DNA of 64,000 nucleotides from Paraburkholderia metrosideri (GTDB lineage: Bacteria; Pseudomonadota; Gammaproteobacteria; Burkholderiales; Burkholderiaceae). The DNA is taken from NCBI RefSeq assembly GCF_904848625.1, contig NZ_CAJHCP010000005.1, positions 186,001-250,000 on the forward strand, in the 5' to 3' direction. Below, in pieces: positions 28,590-36,535 of this stretch. Below the pieces are notes generated by a model that saw only the letters and a list, made by a program, of their open reading frames with translations, did no database searches and was not told the DNA's origin. Each line of letters opens with the position of its first letter. Position 1 is the first letter of the stretch. Both the position numbers and the translations under genes were made by a program.

Positions 28590-28618
28590 AGAGCCGGTTA
28601 TACCGGCTCTATTTTTTA
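28590..28618 (+). terminator. Intrinsic terminator after the quinone-oxidoreductase gene
   Basis: AGAGCCGG (28590-28597), loop TTATA, CCGGCTCT (28603-28610), then ATTTTTT. Perfect 8-bp stem with a T-run, read on the plus strand. It lies exactly between the plus-strand gene and the 3' end of the minus-strand ABC gene. Confidence 0.9.
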
Positions 28619-29254
28619 TCAACCGATTGCGTGGCCGCGATTGGCGAGGTCGGCGAATTGAATGCTGGTCGCCTCGCAAGCTTCCGTAAACGCCGTATCG
28701 TAGCTCGAGAAAAACACCGTACGTGTGTGGGCCAATGTCCTGAACAGATCGGCCAGCACCGCGCGGGCCGATGCGTCGAGTCCGCCAGCGGGTTCATCCG
28801 CGATCAGCACGCGGGTTTCGCCGAGCACGGACGCGGTAAAAAAAATCTTCTTGCGCGTACCGAACGACATCTGTTCGAAGCGCTTGTCGAGATGCGGCGT
28901 GAGGCCGAAACGATCGGCGAGTTCGAGCGCGTCGGCGGTCAGTGTCACTTTTCTTTCCAGCGCCACCTGGTTCAGATACTCGCGACCTGTCTGAGCGGAA
29001 TACGGCATGCAGTCTTCCGGCACATACGTGAGCGAGGATTTCGCGGGCAGCGGTGCGCTTCGCAACGAATGTCCACCGAGCCATACGTCGCCCGAATTGG
29101 CCTCGATCGTGCCCGCGAGAATGCCGAGCAACGTCGATTTGCCACTGCCAGATTCATCGTTCAACGCCACGCATCCTGATGCCGTGTCGTAATGCAATCC
29201 TTGGAAAATGACGCGGTCGTTGTACTGCTTGCTGAGGTTGTCGAATCGAAGCAT
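28619..29254 (-). CDS. Lone ABC-type ATPase subunit with divergent motifs
   Basis: 211 residues from ATG 29254 (MLRFDNLSKQYND). An ABC ATPase: a degenerate Walker A DESGSGKSTLL (first glycine replaced), Q-loop region, a signature MSFGTRKKI where LSGGQ is usual, Walker B VLIADEPAGGLDA, and a weak H-switch (FFSSYD, no histidine visible). No permease or binding protein lies next to it. The missing H-switch and altered signature mean ATP hydrolysis may be impaired or specialised. It could serve an exporter coded elsewhere. It starts 62 bp downstream of the shikimate-dehydrogenase homologue, on the same strand. Confidence 0.7.
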   Translation of the reverse strand: MLRFDNLSKQYNDRVIFQGLHYDTASGCVALNDESGSGKSTLLGILAGTIEANSGDVWLGGHSLRSAPLPAKSSLTYVPEDCMPYSAQTGREYLNQVALERKVTLTADALELADRFGLTPHLDKRFEQMSFGTRKKIFFTASVLGETRVLIADEPAGGLDASARAVLADLFRTLAHTRTVFFSSYDTAFTEACEATSIQFADLANRGHAIG

Positions 29255-29316
29255 GGGGTGGAGCGGGTGTCGATAGGTGGGCGTTGCGCCAGTGTAGCAG
29301 CGCAACGCCGCGCCCT

Positions 29317-30159
29317 TTACTGACCCGCTTCGAGCAGAAATGTCACCATCCGGTCGCACACACGGCCGAACATCTGCGTGCCGGTTACCGTTGGGCAGCC
29401 GCGCGCGCGAGCCGCTTCGATCAGCGGCGTGAGCGGTGGCTTCGTCACCACGTCGCCGACGAAGGTGGTGGGCGCGAGGCGCGATACATCGATCGGCAGC
29501 GGATCGTCGGCCCGCATGCCGAGCGGCGATGCGTTCACGACTACGTCGTACTCGTGCGCCGCGACATCGGCTGACGCGCTGTGTGCTTCGCCATGTCCCA
29601 GTGCATTCAGACGGCCAATCAGCGAGGTGGTGCGTGCGACGTCGTTATCGCGCACGTCGAGTGAGCCGACACCGCCGTGCATCAACGCATGGCCAATCGC
29701 CGATCCCGCGCCACCGGCGCCCACTAGCAACGCGCGTTTGCCGCGTAATTCGCAGCCCGCATCGACGAGCGCCGCGACAAAGCCGGTGCCGTCGAACATG
29801 CCGCCATGCCACTTGCCGTCCGCGGTACGGCGCAACGTGTTGACCGCACCAAGAAACGACGCTTCCGTCGATAACGTCGCGCAATACTCTGCCGCGCTGA
29901 ACTTGTGCGGCACAGTGATGATGATGCCGTCGACATTGCGCATCGGCGTGACGCCCGCGAAGAACGCGGGCAGATCGGTGGGCGCGACGTGAGCGGGCAC
30001 CACCAGCGCGTCGCGGCCCGCCGCGCGCAACGCCGCAGTCACGCCCGACGGCGAGCGCACTTGGGCGATCGGATCGCCGACGATGAAATACACCCGGGTC
30101 GCGCCGCTCAGGCCTTCGTCGAGCGAAGCGGAGAAAGAAACTTCGTCAGATTGCGTCAT
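29317..30159 (-). CDS. Shikimate/quinate dehydrogenase-family protein
   Basis: 280 residues. N-terminal substrate domain with YFIVGDPIAQVRSPSGV and the catalytic lysine K86 in ITVPHK; C-terminal NAD(P)-binding GAGGAGSAIGHALMHGG and NASPLGMRADDP. Biosynthetic AroE has SxSP..HN near the N-terminus; this protein has VRSPSG instead, so substrate preference may differ from shikimate. ATG 30159 is preferred over TTG 30165: ggag lies 10 bases upstream. It follows the SDR gene at 30238 by about 80 bp and both probably belong to one operon, divergent from the flavoprotein operon. A catabolic role (quinate, shikimate or a related cyclohexane acid) is inferred from context. Confidence 0.85.
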   Translation of the reverse strand: MTQSDEVSFSASLDEGLSGATRVYFIVGDPIAQVRSPSGVTAALRAAGRDALVVPAHVAPTDLPAFFAGVTPMRNVDGIIITVPHKFSAAEYCATLSTEASFLGAVNTLRRTADGKWHGGMFDGTGFVAALVDAGCELRGKRALLVGAGGAGSAIGHALMHGGVGSLDVRDNDVARTTSLIGRLNALGHGEAHSASADVAAHEYDVVVNASPLGMRADDPLPIDVSRLAPTTFVGDVVTKPPLTPLIEAARARGCPTVTGTQMFGRVCDRMVTFLLEAGQ

Positions 30160-30237
30160 GTTCAAACTTCTCCAGATAGTGGAGCCCGTTGGTATCGTGC
30201 CCGATACCGGGCTGTTCTGCTTGATTGGGTGAATGGG

Positions 30238-31125
30238 TTATCGGTAGAACGCCACGGTGTCGCGCAGGCCGTTTTCGAGGGACGTGTGTGGCAGATCGGG
30301 AAGTAATTGCGCGAGCGACGGATCAACGGGAAACGACGTGGCGATTGGCAACGGCGCACCCTGTGCGTCGATTCGTGCGCCAGGCACGATTGCGCCGATT
30401 TGCCCGATGACCCGATCCATCGCCACGATGTCGCCGGCCAGCGTGAATACATGCGCGCCGCGTGGCGGCGCTCCTAGCGCGGCTTCGTAAGCGGCGGCGA
30501 CATCGTCCGCATAGACGAGGCCAGTCGAACCGGTGAACGGAATCGTGTACGGTTCGCCGCGTGCCGCCGCGCGGCACGCAAGGCTCGGCCCCGCGCTCGA
30601 ACCCGTTTCGCGTCCGGCGCCATACACGACGAGCGGCCGGAAACCGATACTGGCGATGCCGTGGTCGTGCCAATACGCACGGGCCGCGCCTTCACAGGCC
30701 AGCTTGAACGCGCCGTAGAAGGTCTGCGGAAACGGCACAGCGCCGTCGTCGAGACCGAATACGCCAGCGCTGCTCGCGTACAGCACGCTTTTAAGGCCAG
30801 CGACGCGCGCCGCTTCGAATACGTTGAGCGTGCCGATCAGATTGATTTGCGCGCCGCGCACCGGGTCGAGCGCGCATGCCGGGGTCAGAATGCCGGCCAG
30901 ATGAATGACCGCGTCGCAGCCGCTCATTGCCTGCGACACGTCGCTGGCGAGTGCAACATCGCCAGTCGCCCATTGCACCGCAGCAGCCTGCCCGGGCGCG
31001 AGCGATGCCAGCAGCGGCGAGCCCGCACGCAGGTCGAAGGCCCTGACGCTCAGGCCTGTCCTGAGCAGCCGCCGCATGATCCACGCCGCTAGAAAACCAC
31101 TTCCTCCTGTTACCAGTACGCGCAT
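30238..31125 (-). CDS. Extended SDR (NAD-dependent epimerase/dehydratase), DenD-like
   Basis: 295 residues. Rossmann motif VLVTGGSGFLAAWIMRRLL, then VIHLAGILTP, the catalytic serine in YASSAGVFG, and YGAFK (YxxxK) in the active site. The C-terminal half is of the sugar-nucleotide/erythronate type (GFRPLVVYGAGRETG). DenD-like members oxidise D-erythronate; others act on nucleotide sugars. A site ttggagac precedes ATG 31125. It is the first gene of the minus-strand operon in this locus. The substrate in this cluster is not known. Confidence 0.8.
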   Translation of the reverse strand: MRVLVTGGSGFLAAWIMRRLLRTGLSVRAFDLRAGSPLLASLAPGQAAAVQWATGDVALASDVSQAMSGCDAVIHLAGILTPACALDPVRGAQINLIGTLNVFEAARVAGLKSVLYASSAGVFGLDDGAVPFPQTFYGAFKLACEGAARAYWHDHGIASIGFRPLVVYGAGRETGSSAGPSLACRAAARGEPYTIPFTGSTGLVYADDVAAAYEAALGAPPRGAHVFTLAGDIVAMDRVIGQIGAIVPGARIDAQGAPLPIATSFPVDPSLAQLLPDLPHTSLENGLRDTVAFYR

Positions 31126-31172
31126 TGCTGTGTCTCCAAGAATGTTTGAACGCTTTGCTTTTTTGCTGTTTC

Positions 31173-31185
31173 GGAATAGTATTCC
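31173..31185. promoter_or_regulatory. Palindromic operator in the divergent promoter region
   Basis: GGAATAGTATTCC: 6-bp arms around one central base, between the SDR gene (minus) and the first flavoprotein gene (plus). Its inner TAGTAT (31177-31182) could serve as a -10 box with TTGCTT (31155-31160) upstream. The same motif recurs at 33103 and in altered form at 37965 before the IclR gene. Regulation by that IclR protein is inferred. Confidence 0.7.
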
Positions 31186-31270
31186 AATATCAAAGCAAAT
31201 TCTAGATGGCACGATGAACGGAGAAAGCAGCCGCTTCATCGCTCGCAAAAAGGGACATAAGGAGCGTGAG

Positions 31271-33064
31271 ATGGTGGAGACACTCAACGGTTTGAAGCAG
31301 GACGAGACATTCGACGTCGTCGTGATTGGCGCAGGCGGCGCAGGGATGTCAGCGGCGCTGTTCGCGGCTATCGACGGCGCGCGCGTGCTGCTGGTCGAGA
31401 GCACGGACTATGTGGGCGGCACGACGGCCTACTCGGCGGGCACGACATGGATACCGGATTCGATGCATGGCCCGTCGATCAATCCCGACGACAGTAGCGC
31501 CAATGCCGAGGCTTTTTTGCGCCGCGCGGTCGGCGAGCGCAGCAGTGAGGCGCTGCGGCGCGCATTCCTGCAGGCGGGACCGCGGGCTGTCGCGCATATC
31601 GAGGCCAACTCGGAAGTGAAGTACCGCGCGCGTCCGTTTCATCCTGACTATCTGTCCGAACTCGAAGGATCGACGCTGCGTGGCCGCGCGCTCGAACCGC
31701 TCGCTTTCGATGGCCGCAAGCTCGGCAAAGCGTTCGCGCTGATCCGTCCGCCGATTCCGGAATTTACGGTGCTCGGCGGCATGATGGTCGATCGCGACGA
31801 TGTCGGGCATCTGCTGAACATGACGAAGTCGTTCAAGTCGCTGCGTCATGCAGTGAAGCTGCTCGCACGCCATGGTCGCGACCGCATCAGCTGGCCGCGC
31901 GGCACGCGTCTCGTGATGGGCAATGCGTTGATCGGCCGTCTGCTGCATTCGCTGCTCGCGCGCAATGTCACGGTACTGGTGAAGACGAAGCTGGAGTCGT
32001 TGCACACCGGCCGCACTGGGAATGTCGACGGCATCGCGCTGAGCCAGAACGGTCAGCGTCGTCAGATCGCGGTGACAGGGGGTGTGATTCTCGCGAGCGG
32101 CGGTTTCAACCGCCACGCGCAAAAGCGTCGTGCGATGCTGCCAGGCGTCGATCCGAGCTGGTGTCCGGGTGCGCCGGGCCACACGGGCACCGCGCACGAT
32201 CTCGCGCTCGCCATCGGCGCGCGTTATGGCGAAGGTGCGTTGAGCAACGCGTTCTGGGCGCCCGTCTCGGTGCGCAAACGCAGCGACGGCACGACCGCCG
32301 TTTTCCCTCACTTCATGATGGATCGCGGCAAGCCCGGCATGGTCGTCGTCAACAAGGAAGGCCGGCGCTTTCTGAATGAAAACACGTCGTATCACCTGTT
32401 CGGTATTGCGATGCAGGAAGCGAACCGCAAGGTGCCGTCGGTGCCCGCGTATCTCGTCACCGATGCGGAAGGTTTGCGTAAATACGGACTGGGAATGGTG
32501 CGACCAGGCGGTAAAGGTTTGCAGCCGTTTGTCGCGGACGGCTATCTGACGAGTGCCGATACGCTCGCCGGCCTTGCGGCGAAACTCAATATCGATCCGG
32601 CCGGACTCACCGACAGCGTCGCGCGCATCAACGAGTACGCGAAGACCGGCGTCGATCCGGATTTCCAGCGCGGCACGACTGACTACCAGCGTGCCAACGG
32701 CGACGCGAACTGGACCGGTCCGAACCCCTGTTTAGGGCCGATCGGGCAAGCGCCGTTCTACGCGGTGCGGCTTTATCCCGGCGACATCGGTGCGGCTACG
32801 GGCCTCGTCAGCGACGACACCGCGCGCGTGCTGAATCGCGCCGATCAGCCGATTGGCGGCCTCTACGCGTGCGGCAACGATATGCAATCGGTGATGGGCG
32901 GGGTGTATCCAGGCCCCGGCATCACGCTCGGGCCAGGGCTTGCGTTTGCCTATCTCGCGGGGCGTGATGCGGCGGCGCGCGCCAACGCGGCACCAACGCC
33001 GATGGTTTCTTCCGCGCAGCCCGACAGCACGCAGCATCGCGCGAAAGAAAAAATCACGGGATGA
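31271..33064 (+). CDS. FAD-dependent 3-ketosteroid-dehydrogenase-like flavoprotein (I)
   Basis: 597 residues. FAD-binding DVVVIGAGGAGMSAALFAAIDG (GxGxxG) and VGGTTAYSAGTTWIP near the N-terminus; a C-terminal GLYACGNDMQSVMGGVYPGPG, the FAD-binding tail of the fumarate-reductase/3-oxosteroid-1-dehydrogenase family. Such enzymes introduce a double bond next to a keto group. ATG 31271 has an excellent site (aaggagcg) with correct spacing. The first gene of the plus-strand operon. Its partner at 33183 is about the same length but clearly different in sequence. Substrate not steroid necessarily: no steroid genes lie nearby. Confidence 0.85.
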   Translation: MVETLNGLKQDETFDVVVIGAGGAGMSAALFAAIDGARVLLVESTDYVGGTTAYSAGTTWIPDSMHGPSINPDDSSANAEAFLRRAVGERSSEALRRAFLQAGPRAVAHIEANSEVKYRARPFHPDYLSELEGSTLRGRALEPLAFDGRKLGKAFALIRPPIPEFTVLGGMMVDRDDVGHLLNMTKSFKSLRHAVKLLARHGRDRISWPRGTRLVMGNALIGRLLHSLLARNVTVLVKTKLESLHTGRTGNVDGIALSQNGQRRQIAVTGGVILASGGFNRHAQKRRAMLPGVDPSWCPGAPGHTGTAHDLALAIGARYGEGALSNAFWAPVSVRKRSDGTTAVFPHFMMDRGKPGMVVVNKEGRRFLNENTSYHLFGIAMQEANRKVPSVPAYLVTDAEGLRKYGLGMVRPGGKGLQPFVADGYLTSADTLAGLAAKLNIDPAGLTDSVARINEYAKTGVDPDFQRGTTDYQRANGDANWTGPNPCLGPIGQAPFYAVRLYPGDIGAATGLVSDDTARVLNRADQPIGGLYACGNDMQSVMGGVYPGPGITLGPGLAFAYLAGRDAAARANAAPTPMVSSAQPDSTQHRAKEKITG

Positions 33065-33083
33065 ATCAGGGTGTCACCTGGTT

Positions 33084-33115
33084 TAGACAAACGTTATAAA
33101 GTGGAATAGTATTCA
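33084..33115 (+). promoter_or_regulatory. Promoter overlapped by the second palindrome copy
   Basis: TAGACA (33084-33089) and TAGTAT (33107-33112) are separated by 17 bases, a good sigma-70 layout. GGAATAGTATTCA (33103-33115) matches the palindrome at 31173 in 12 of 13 positions and covers the -10 box, a geometry expected for repression. Transcription would start close to 33120. Confidence 0.6.
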
Positions 33116-33182
33116 ACAAATGAGTTCTGCACGATCTCTTTCCCGTGATTCCACCGTATCGAGTGAACCCAGCAAAGTGGCG

Positions 33183-34955
33183 ATGAAGCGCGAACCGATT
33201 CTCGAATGTGATGTGCTGGTGCTGGGTTCCGGCGCGGCCGGTCTGGCCGCGGCGGTAACGGCCGCGACGCGCGGCATGCGCGTGATCGTGGCTGAGAAAG
33301 CCAACGTGTTCGGCGGCACGAGCGCATGGTCGGGCGGCTGGATGTGGATTCCCGGCAACTCGCTCGCCACGCGCGCCGGCATTGTCGAAGAACCTGAAGC
33401 ATCGCGTACGTATCTGCGCAACGAACTCGGCGCACATTTCGATGCGGACAAGGTCGACGCGTTGCTGCAATCCGGCCCCGAGATGGTGGAGTTTTTCGAA
33501 CGTCATACCTCGATGCGTTTTATCGACGGCAACCGCATTCCCGATTTTCATACGACGCCAGGTGCAGTGAGCGGCGGCCGTTCGGTTTGCGCGATGCCGT
33601 TCGATGGCCGCGAACTGGGTCCGCTGATCGACCGGTTGCGCCCACCGCTCGATGTCGTGACGATCAAGGGCATGGCGATTGGCTCCGGTCAGGATCTCGC
33701 GCATTTTTTCAACGCAACCCGTTCGCTGCGCTCTGCATGGCACGTGGCGCGACGGCTTGCTGCGTTTGCGGGTCACAAGCTGCGCCATGGCCGCTCGATG
33801 CATCTGGTGAATGGCAACGCGCTGGTCGCGCGGCTGCTGAAATCGGCGCACGACCTCGGCGTCGATCTGCGTACGAACGCGGATGCGGTAGCGTTGCAGC
33901 GGGATTCCGGCGGCGCAGCAGGCCGCGTGGTGGGCGCAACGATAGAGATCGAAGGCGTGGCGTACGAGGTGCGAGCCGCGCGAGGTGTGGTGCTGGCTTG
34001 CGGCGGTTATCCGCATGATCTTGCGCGTCGCGCGCAGACATTTGCTTATACGCCGTCAGGCCGCGAGCACTGGTCCGCGGCTCCCGAGAGCAATACCGGC
34101 GATGGGATTCGTCTCGGCGAAGCGATCGGCGGCCAGTTCGATGCGTCGCTCGAAACGCCCGCGGCATGGGCGCCGGTTTCTCTCGTGCCGCAGCGCGACG
34201 GTCGGCCCGCCGTGGCATTTCCGCATCTGATCGAGCGTGCGAAGCCAGGTGTGATTGCGGTGACGCGTGCCGGGCAGCGCTTCGTCAACGAAGCGTCGTC
34301 GTATCACGATTTCATCAGTGCGTTGATCGGCACGACGCCCGCCGGTGAAGAAGTGTGCGCATGGCTGATTTGCGATCATCGTTTTCAACGCCGTTATGGG
34401 CTGGGTTTTTCGAAGCCGTTTCCGTTTCCCCTCGGACCGTATCGACGCTCGGGTTATCTGAAGCGCGCAACTAGTCTCGCCGATCTGGCCACGCAATGCG
34501 GCATTGATCCGCAAGGACTCGAAAGCACCGTGGCCGCGTACAACAGCTACGCGAAAGACGGCTTCGATCCGCAGTTCCACAAAGGCTCGACGCCCTACAA
34601 CCGCGTGCAGGGCGACGCGAAGCACACGCCGAACCCGTGTCTCGCACCGATTGATGACGGGCCGTTCTATGCCGTCAAATTGTTGCCTGGCAGTCTCGGC
34701 ACCTTCGCGGGCCTAGCCACCGATGCCAACGCGCGCGTTCTCGACAACGCCGGCCAGCCAATGCCCGGTCTCTACGCGGTCGGTAACGATGCCGCCAGCA
34801 TGATGGGCGGCTGCTATCCGAGCGGCGGCATCACACTCGGTCCCGCGATGACATTCGGCTATCGCGCGGGTCTTTCAATCGCGGGTGCAGAGCAAAAAAC
34901 CCAAGCCACACCGGCCACGAATTCCACCATTCAGTCACAAGGACACATGCAATGA
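33183..34955 (+). CDS. FAD-dependent 3-ketosteroid-dehydrogenase-like flavoprotein (II)
   Basis: 590 residues from ATG 33183; an earlier in-frame ATG at 33120 gives 611 residues but sits right at the predicted transcription start and has no ribosome site. It has CDVLVLGSGAAGLAAAVTAATRG, VFGGTSAWSGGWMWIPGN and GLYAVGNDAASMMGGCYPSGG, the same family as the upstream gene. It shares the fold but has many differences in the substrate region, so the two enzymes probably act on successive intermediates or on different isomers. The stop overlaps the next gene (ATGA at 34952-34955), so the two are co-translated. Confidence 0.85.
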   Translation: MKREPILECDVLVLGSGAAGLAAAVTAATRGMRVIVAEKANVFGGTSAWSGGWMWIPGNSLATRAGIVEEPEASRTYLRNELGAHFDADKVDALLQSGPEMVEFFERHTSMRFIDGNRIPDFHTTPGAVSGGRSVCAMPFDGRELGPLIDRLRPPLDVVTIKGMAIGSGQDLAHFFNATRSLRSAWHVARRLAAFAGHKLRHGRSMHLVNGNALVARLLKSAHDLGVDLRTNADAVALQRDSGGAAGRVVGATIEIEGVAYEVRAARGVVLACGGYPHDLARRAQTFAYTPSGREHWSAAPESNTGDGIRLGEAIGGQFDASLETPAAWAPVSLVPQRDGRPAVAFPHLIERAKPGVIAVTRAGQRFVNEASSYHDFISALIGTTPAGEEVCAWLICDHRFQRRYGLGFSKPFPFPLGPYRRSGYLKRATSLADLATQCGIDPQGLESTVAAYNSYAKDGFDPQFHKGSTPYNRVQGDAKHTPNPCLAPIDDGPFYAVKLLPGSLGTFAGLATDANARVLDNAGQPMPGLYAVGNDAASMMGGCYPSGGITLGPAMTFGYRAGLSIAGAEQKTQATPATNSTIQSQGHMQ

Positions 34956-35563
34956 CACTCTACGACGTCGTCACGCTCACAGTGAAAATCGGCGCGAACG
35001 CGCAGGTCTTCGAAAGTATCAACGCAAGCGGCGATCAGCCTGGCTCGAAGTTGCTCGGCTGCTGGTATTCCGACATCGGCGCGTTGGGCCAGGTGATGGT
35101 GCTGCGCGGTTTCGATTCGGAGGCGTCGCTGATCACCGCGCGCAAGCGGTTGCTGCTGGAAGGCAATCCGTTCGGCTGCGGCGAATTCGTCACTGACGTG
35201 AAGATCGACAGCTATTCGCTGTTCCCGTTTCTTCCGCCGATCGAACCGGCTGTGCACGGCGGCATCTACGAGATGCGTGTGTACGGTACGAAGCTCGCGA
35301 GCCTGCAGCACACGATCGACGCGTGGGAGAAAGCCGTGCCCGAGCGCACGCAGCGTTCGCCGCTCGTCGGCGCGATGTATTCGCTCGACGGCACCGTGCC
35401 GCGTTTCCTCAACATCTGGCCGTATGCGAGCGTCGACGAACGTTCGCGGATTCGCGCTGAAGCGGTGAAAGACGGCATCTGGCCGCCGAAGGGTGGCCCC
35501 GCCCATCTGACGACGATGGAGTCGACCATCTACGTACCGGCGCCTTTCTCGCCGCTGCGCTAA
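34952..35563 (+). CDS. NIPSNAP-family protein
   Basis: 203 residues, two related ferredoxin-like halves. The first (about 1-95) begins LYDVVTLTVKIGANAQVFE; the second has YEMRVYGTKLASLQHTIDAW and WPYASVDERSRIRAEAV, the NIPSNAP pattern. Ends YVPAPFSPLR. NIPSNAP proteins are frequent next to catabolic enzymes in Burkholderiales, but the reaction is not defined. Here it lies directly after the second flavoprotein (4-base overlap), so it likely acts in the same pathway. A site aagga precedes the start. Confidence 0.85.
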   Translation: MTLYDVVTLTVKIGANAQVFESINASGDQPGSKLLGCWYSDIGALGQVMVLRGFDSEASLITARKRLLLEGNPFGCGEFVTDVKIDSYSLFPFLPPIEPAVHGGIYEMRVYGTKLASLQHTIDAWEKAVPERTQRSPLVGAMYSLDGTVPRFLNIWPYASVDERSRIRAEAVKDGIWPPKGGPAHLTTMESTIYVPAPFSPLR

Positions 35564-35606
35564 ACATCGTTCGCCAAGCCGAGCCGATTCGAAACCAGGA
35601 GAGCCC

Positions 35607-36440
35607 ATGACCCAGCACCATTCGCGCGCGCTTTCGTTATCCGCGTTGACCGTGCTCGAACTGACCCCGCCGCAGATGGTGGAATGCGCGGCGCAGGCCG
35701 GCTACGACTTTGTCGGGCTGCGCCTGGTGCCCGCCACCGATCATGAAGTGCGGCACGAGATCATCGGCGCTACGCCGTTGAAGCGCGAAACGCTGGCGCG
35801 TTTGCGTGACACCGGCGTCAAGGTACTCGACGTCGAGATTCTGCGACTGAAGCCTGATACCGACGTGAACGCCTATAAGCCGATGCTCGACACCGCCGCC
35901 GAATTCGGTGCGCGTTACGTGCTGGTGGCGGGTAACGATCCCGACGAAGCGCGCACGGCCGACCGGCTCGCGCAACTGTGCGATCTCGCCGCGCCGCTCG
36001 GGTTGTCGCCTTCGCTTGAACCGATGCCGTGGACGGACGTGAAGGACATCACGCAAGGCGCGCGGGTCGTCAAAGCGGCGGCGCGGCCGAACACGGGGCT
36101 GATCATCGACCCGCTTCACTTCGACCGGGCGGGTTCGTCGACAGAGACTTTGCGCGGGTTGCCGCGTGAATACTTTGGCTACGTGCAGTTTTGCGACGCG
36201 CCAGCCGAGCGTCCTGCCGACCTCGACACACTGTTGTTTCAGGCACGTTGCGAACGCATGATTCCCGGCGAGGGCGGTCTCGATCTCGCCGGTATTTTGC
36301 GTGCGTTGCCGGATCATTTGCCGGTCAGCATCGAAGTGCCGACGCAGCAATGGGCGCAAACCGCCCCCGCACTCGAGCGTGCCCGCAAGTTGCGCGACGC
36401 GACGCTCGGCGTACTCGAACGGACTTACGCGACGACGTAA
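35607..36440 (+). CDS. TIM-barrel sugar-isomerase-like enzyme
   Basis: 277 residues, xylose-isomerase-like TIM barrel of the AP_endonuc_2 type. Candidate metal ligands are in SLEPMPW (Glu), LIIDPLHFDR (Asp/His), YVQFCDAP (Gln) and VSIEVPT (Glu), each at the end of a predicted beta strand. The family includes isomerases, epimerases and 3-dehydroshikimate dehydratases of the AsbF kind. With a shikimate-dehydrogenase homologue nearby, dehydration of a 3-dehydroshikimate-like compound is possible but unproven. Strong site ccaggagag, ATG 35607, 43 bp after the NIPSNAP gene. Confidence 0.8.
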   Translation: MTQHHSRALSLSALTVLELTPPQMVECAAQAGYDFVGLRLVPATDHEVRHEIIGATPLKRETLARLRDTGVKVLDVEILRLKPDTDVNAYKPMLDTAAEFGARYVLVAGNDPDEARTADRLAQLCDLAAPLGLSPSLEPMPWTDVKDITQGARVVKAAARPNTGLIIDPLHFDRAGSSTETLRGLPREYFGYVQFCDAPAERPADLDTLLFQARCERMIPGEGGLDLAGILRALPDHLPVSIEVPTQQWAQTAPALERARKLRDATLGVLERTYATT

Positions 36441-36535
36441 GCCGCATCACTCGCGCTCCGCCCACCAGAACGCACGATAAAGATGCGACTGGGACGGGCG
36501 CGTCCATTCGATAGAGAAGACGGTCTGGAGACACC

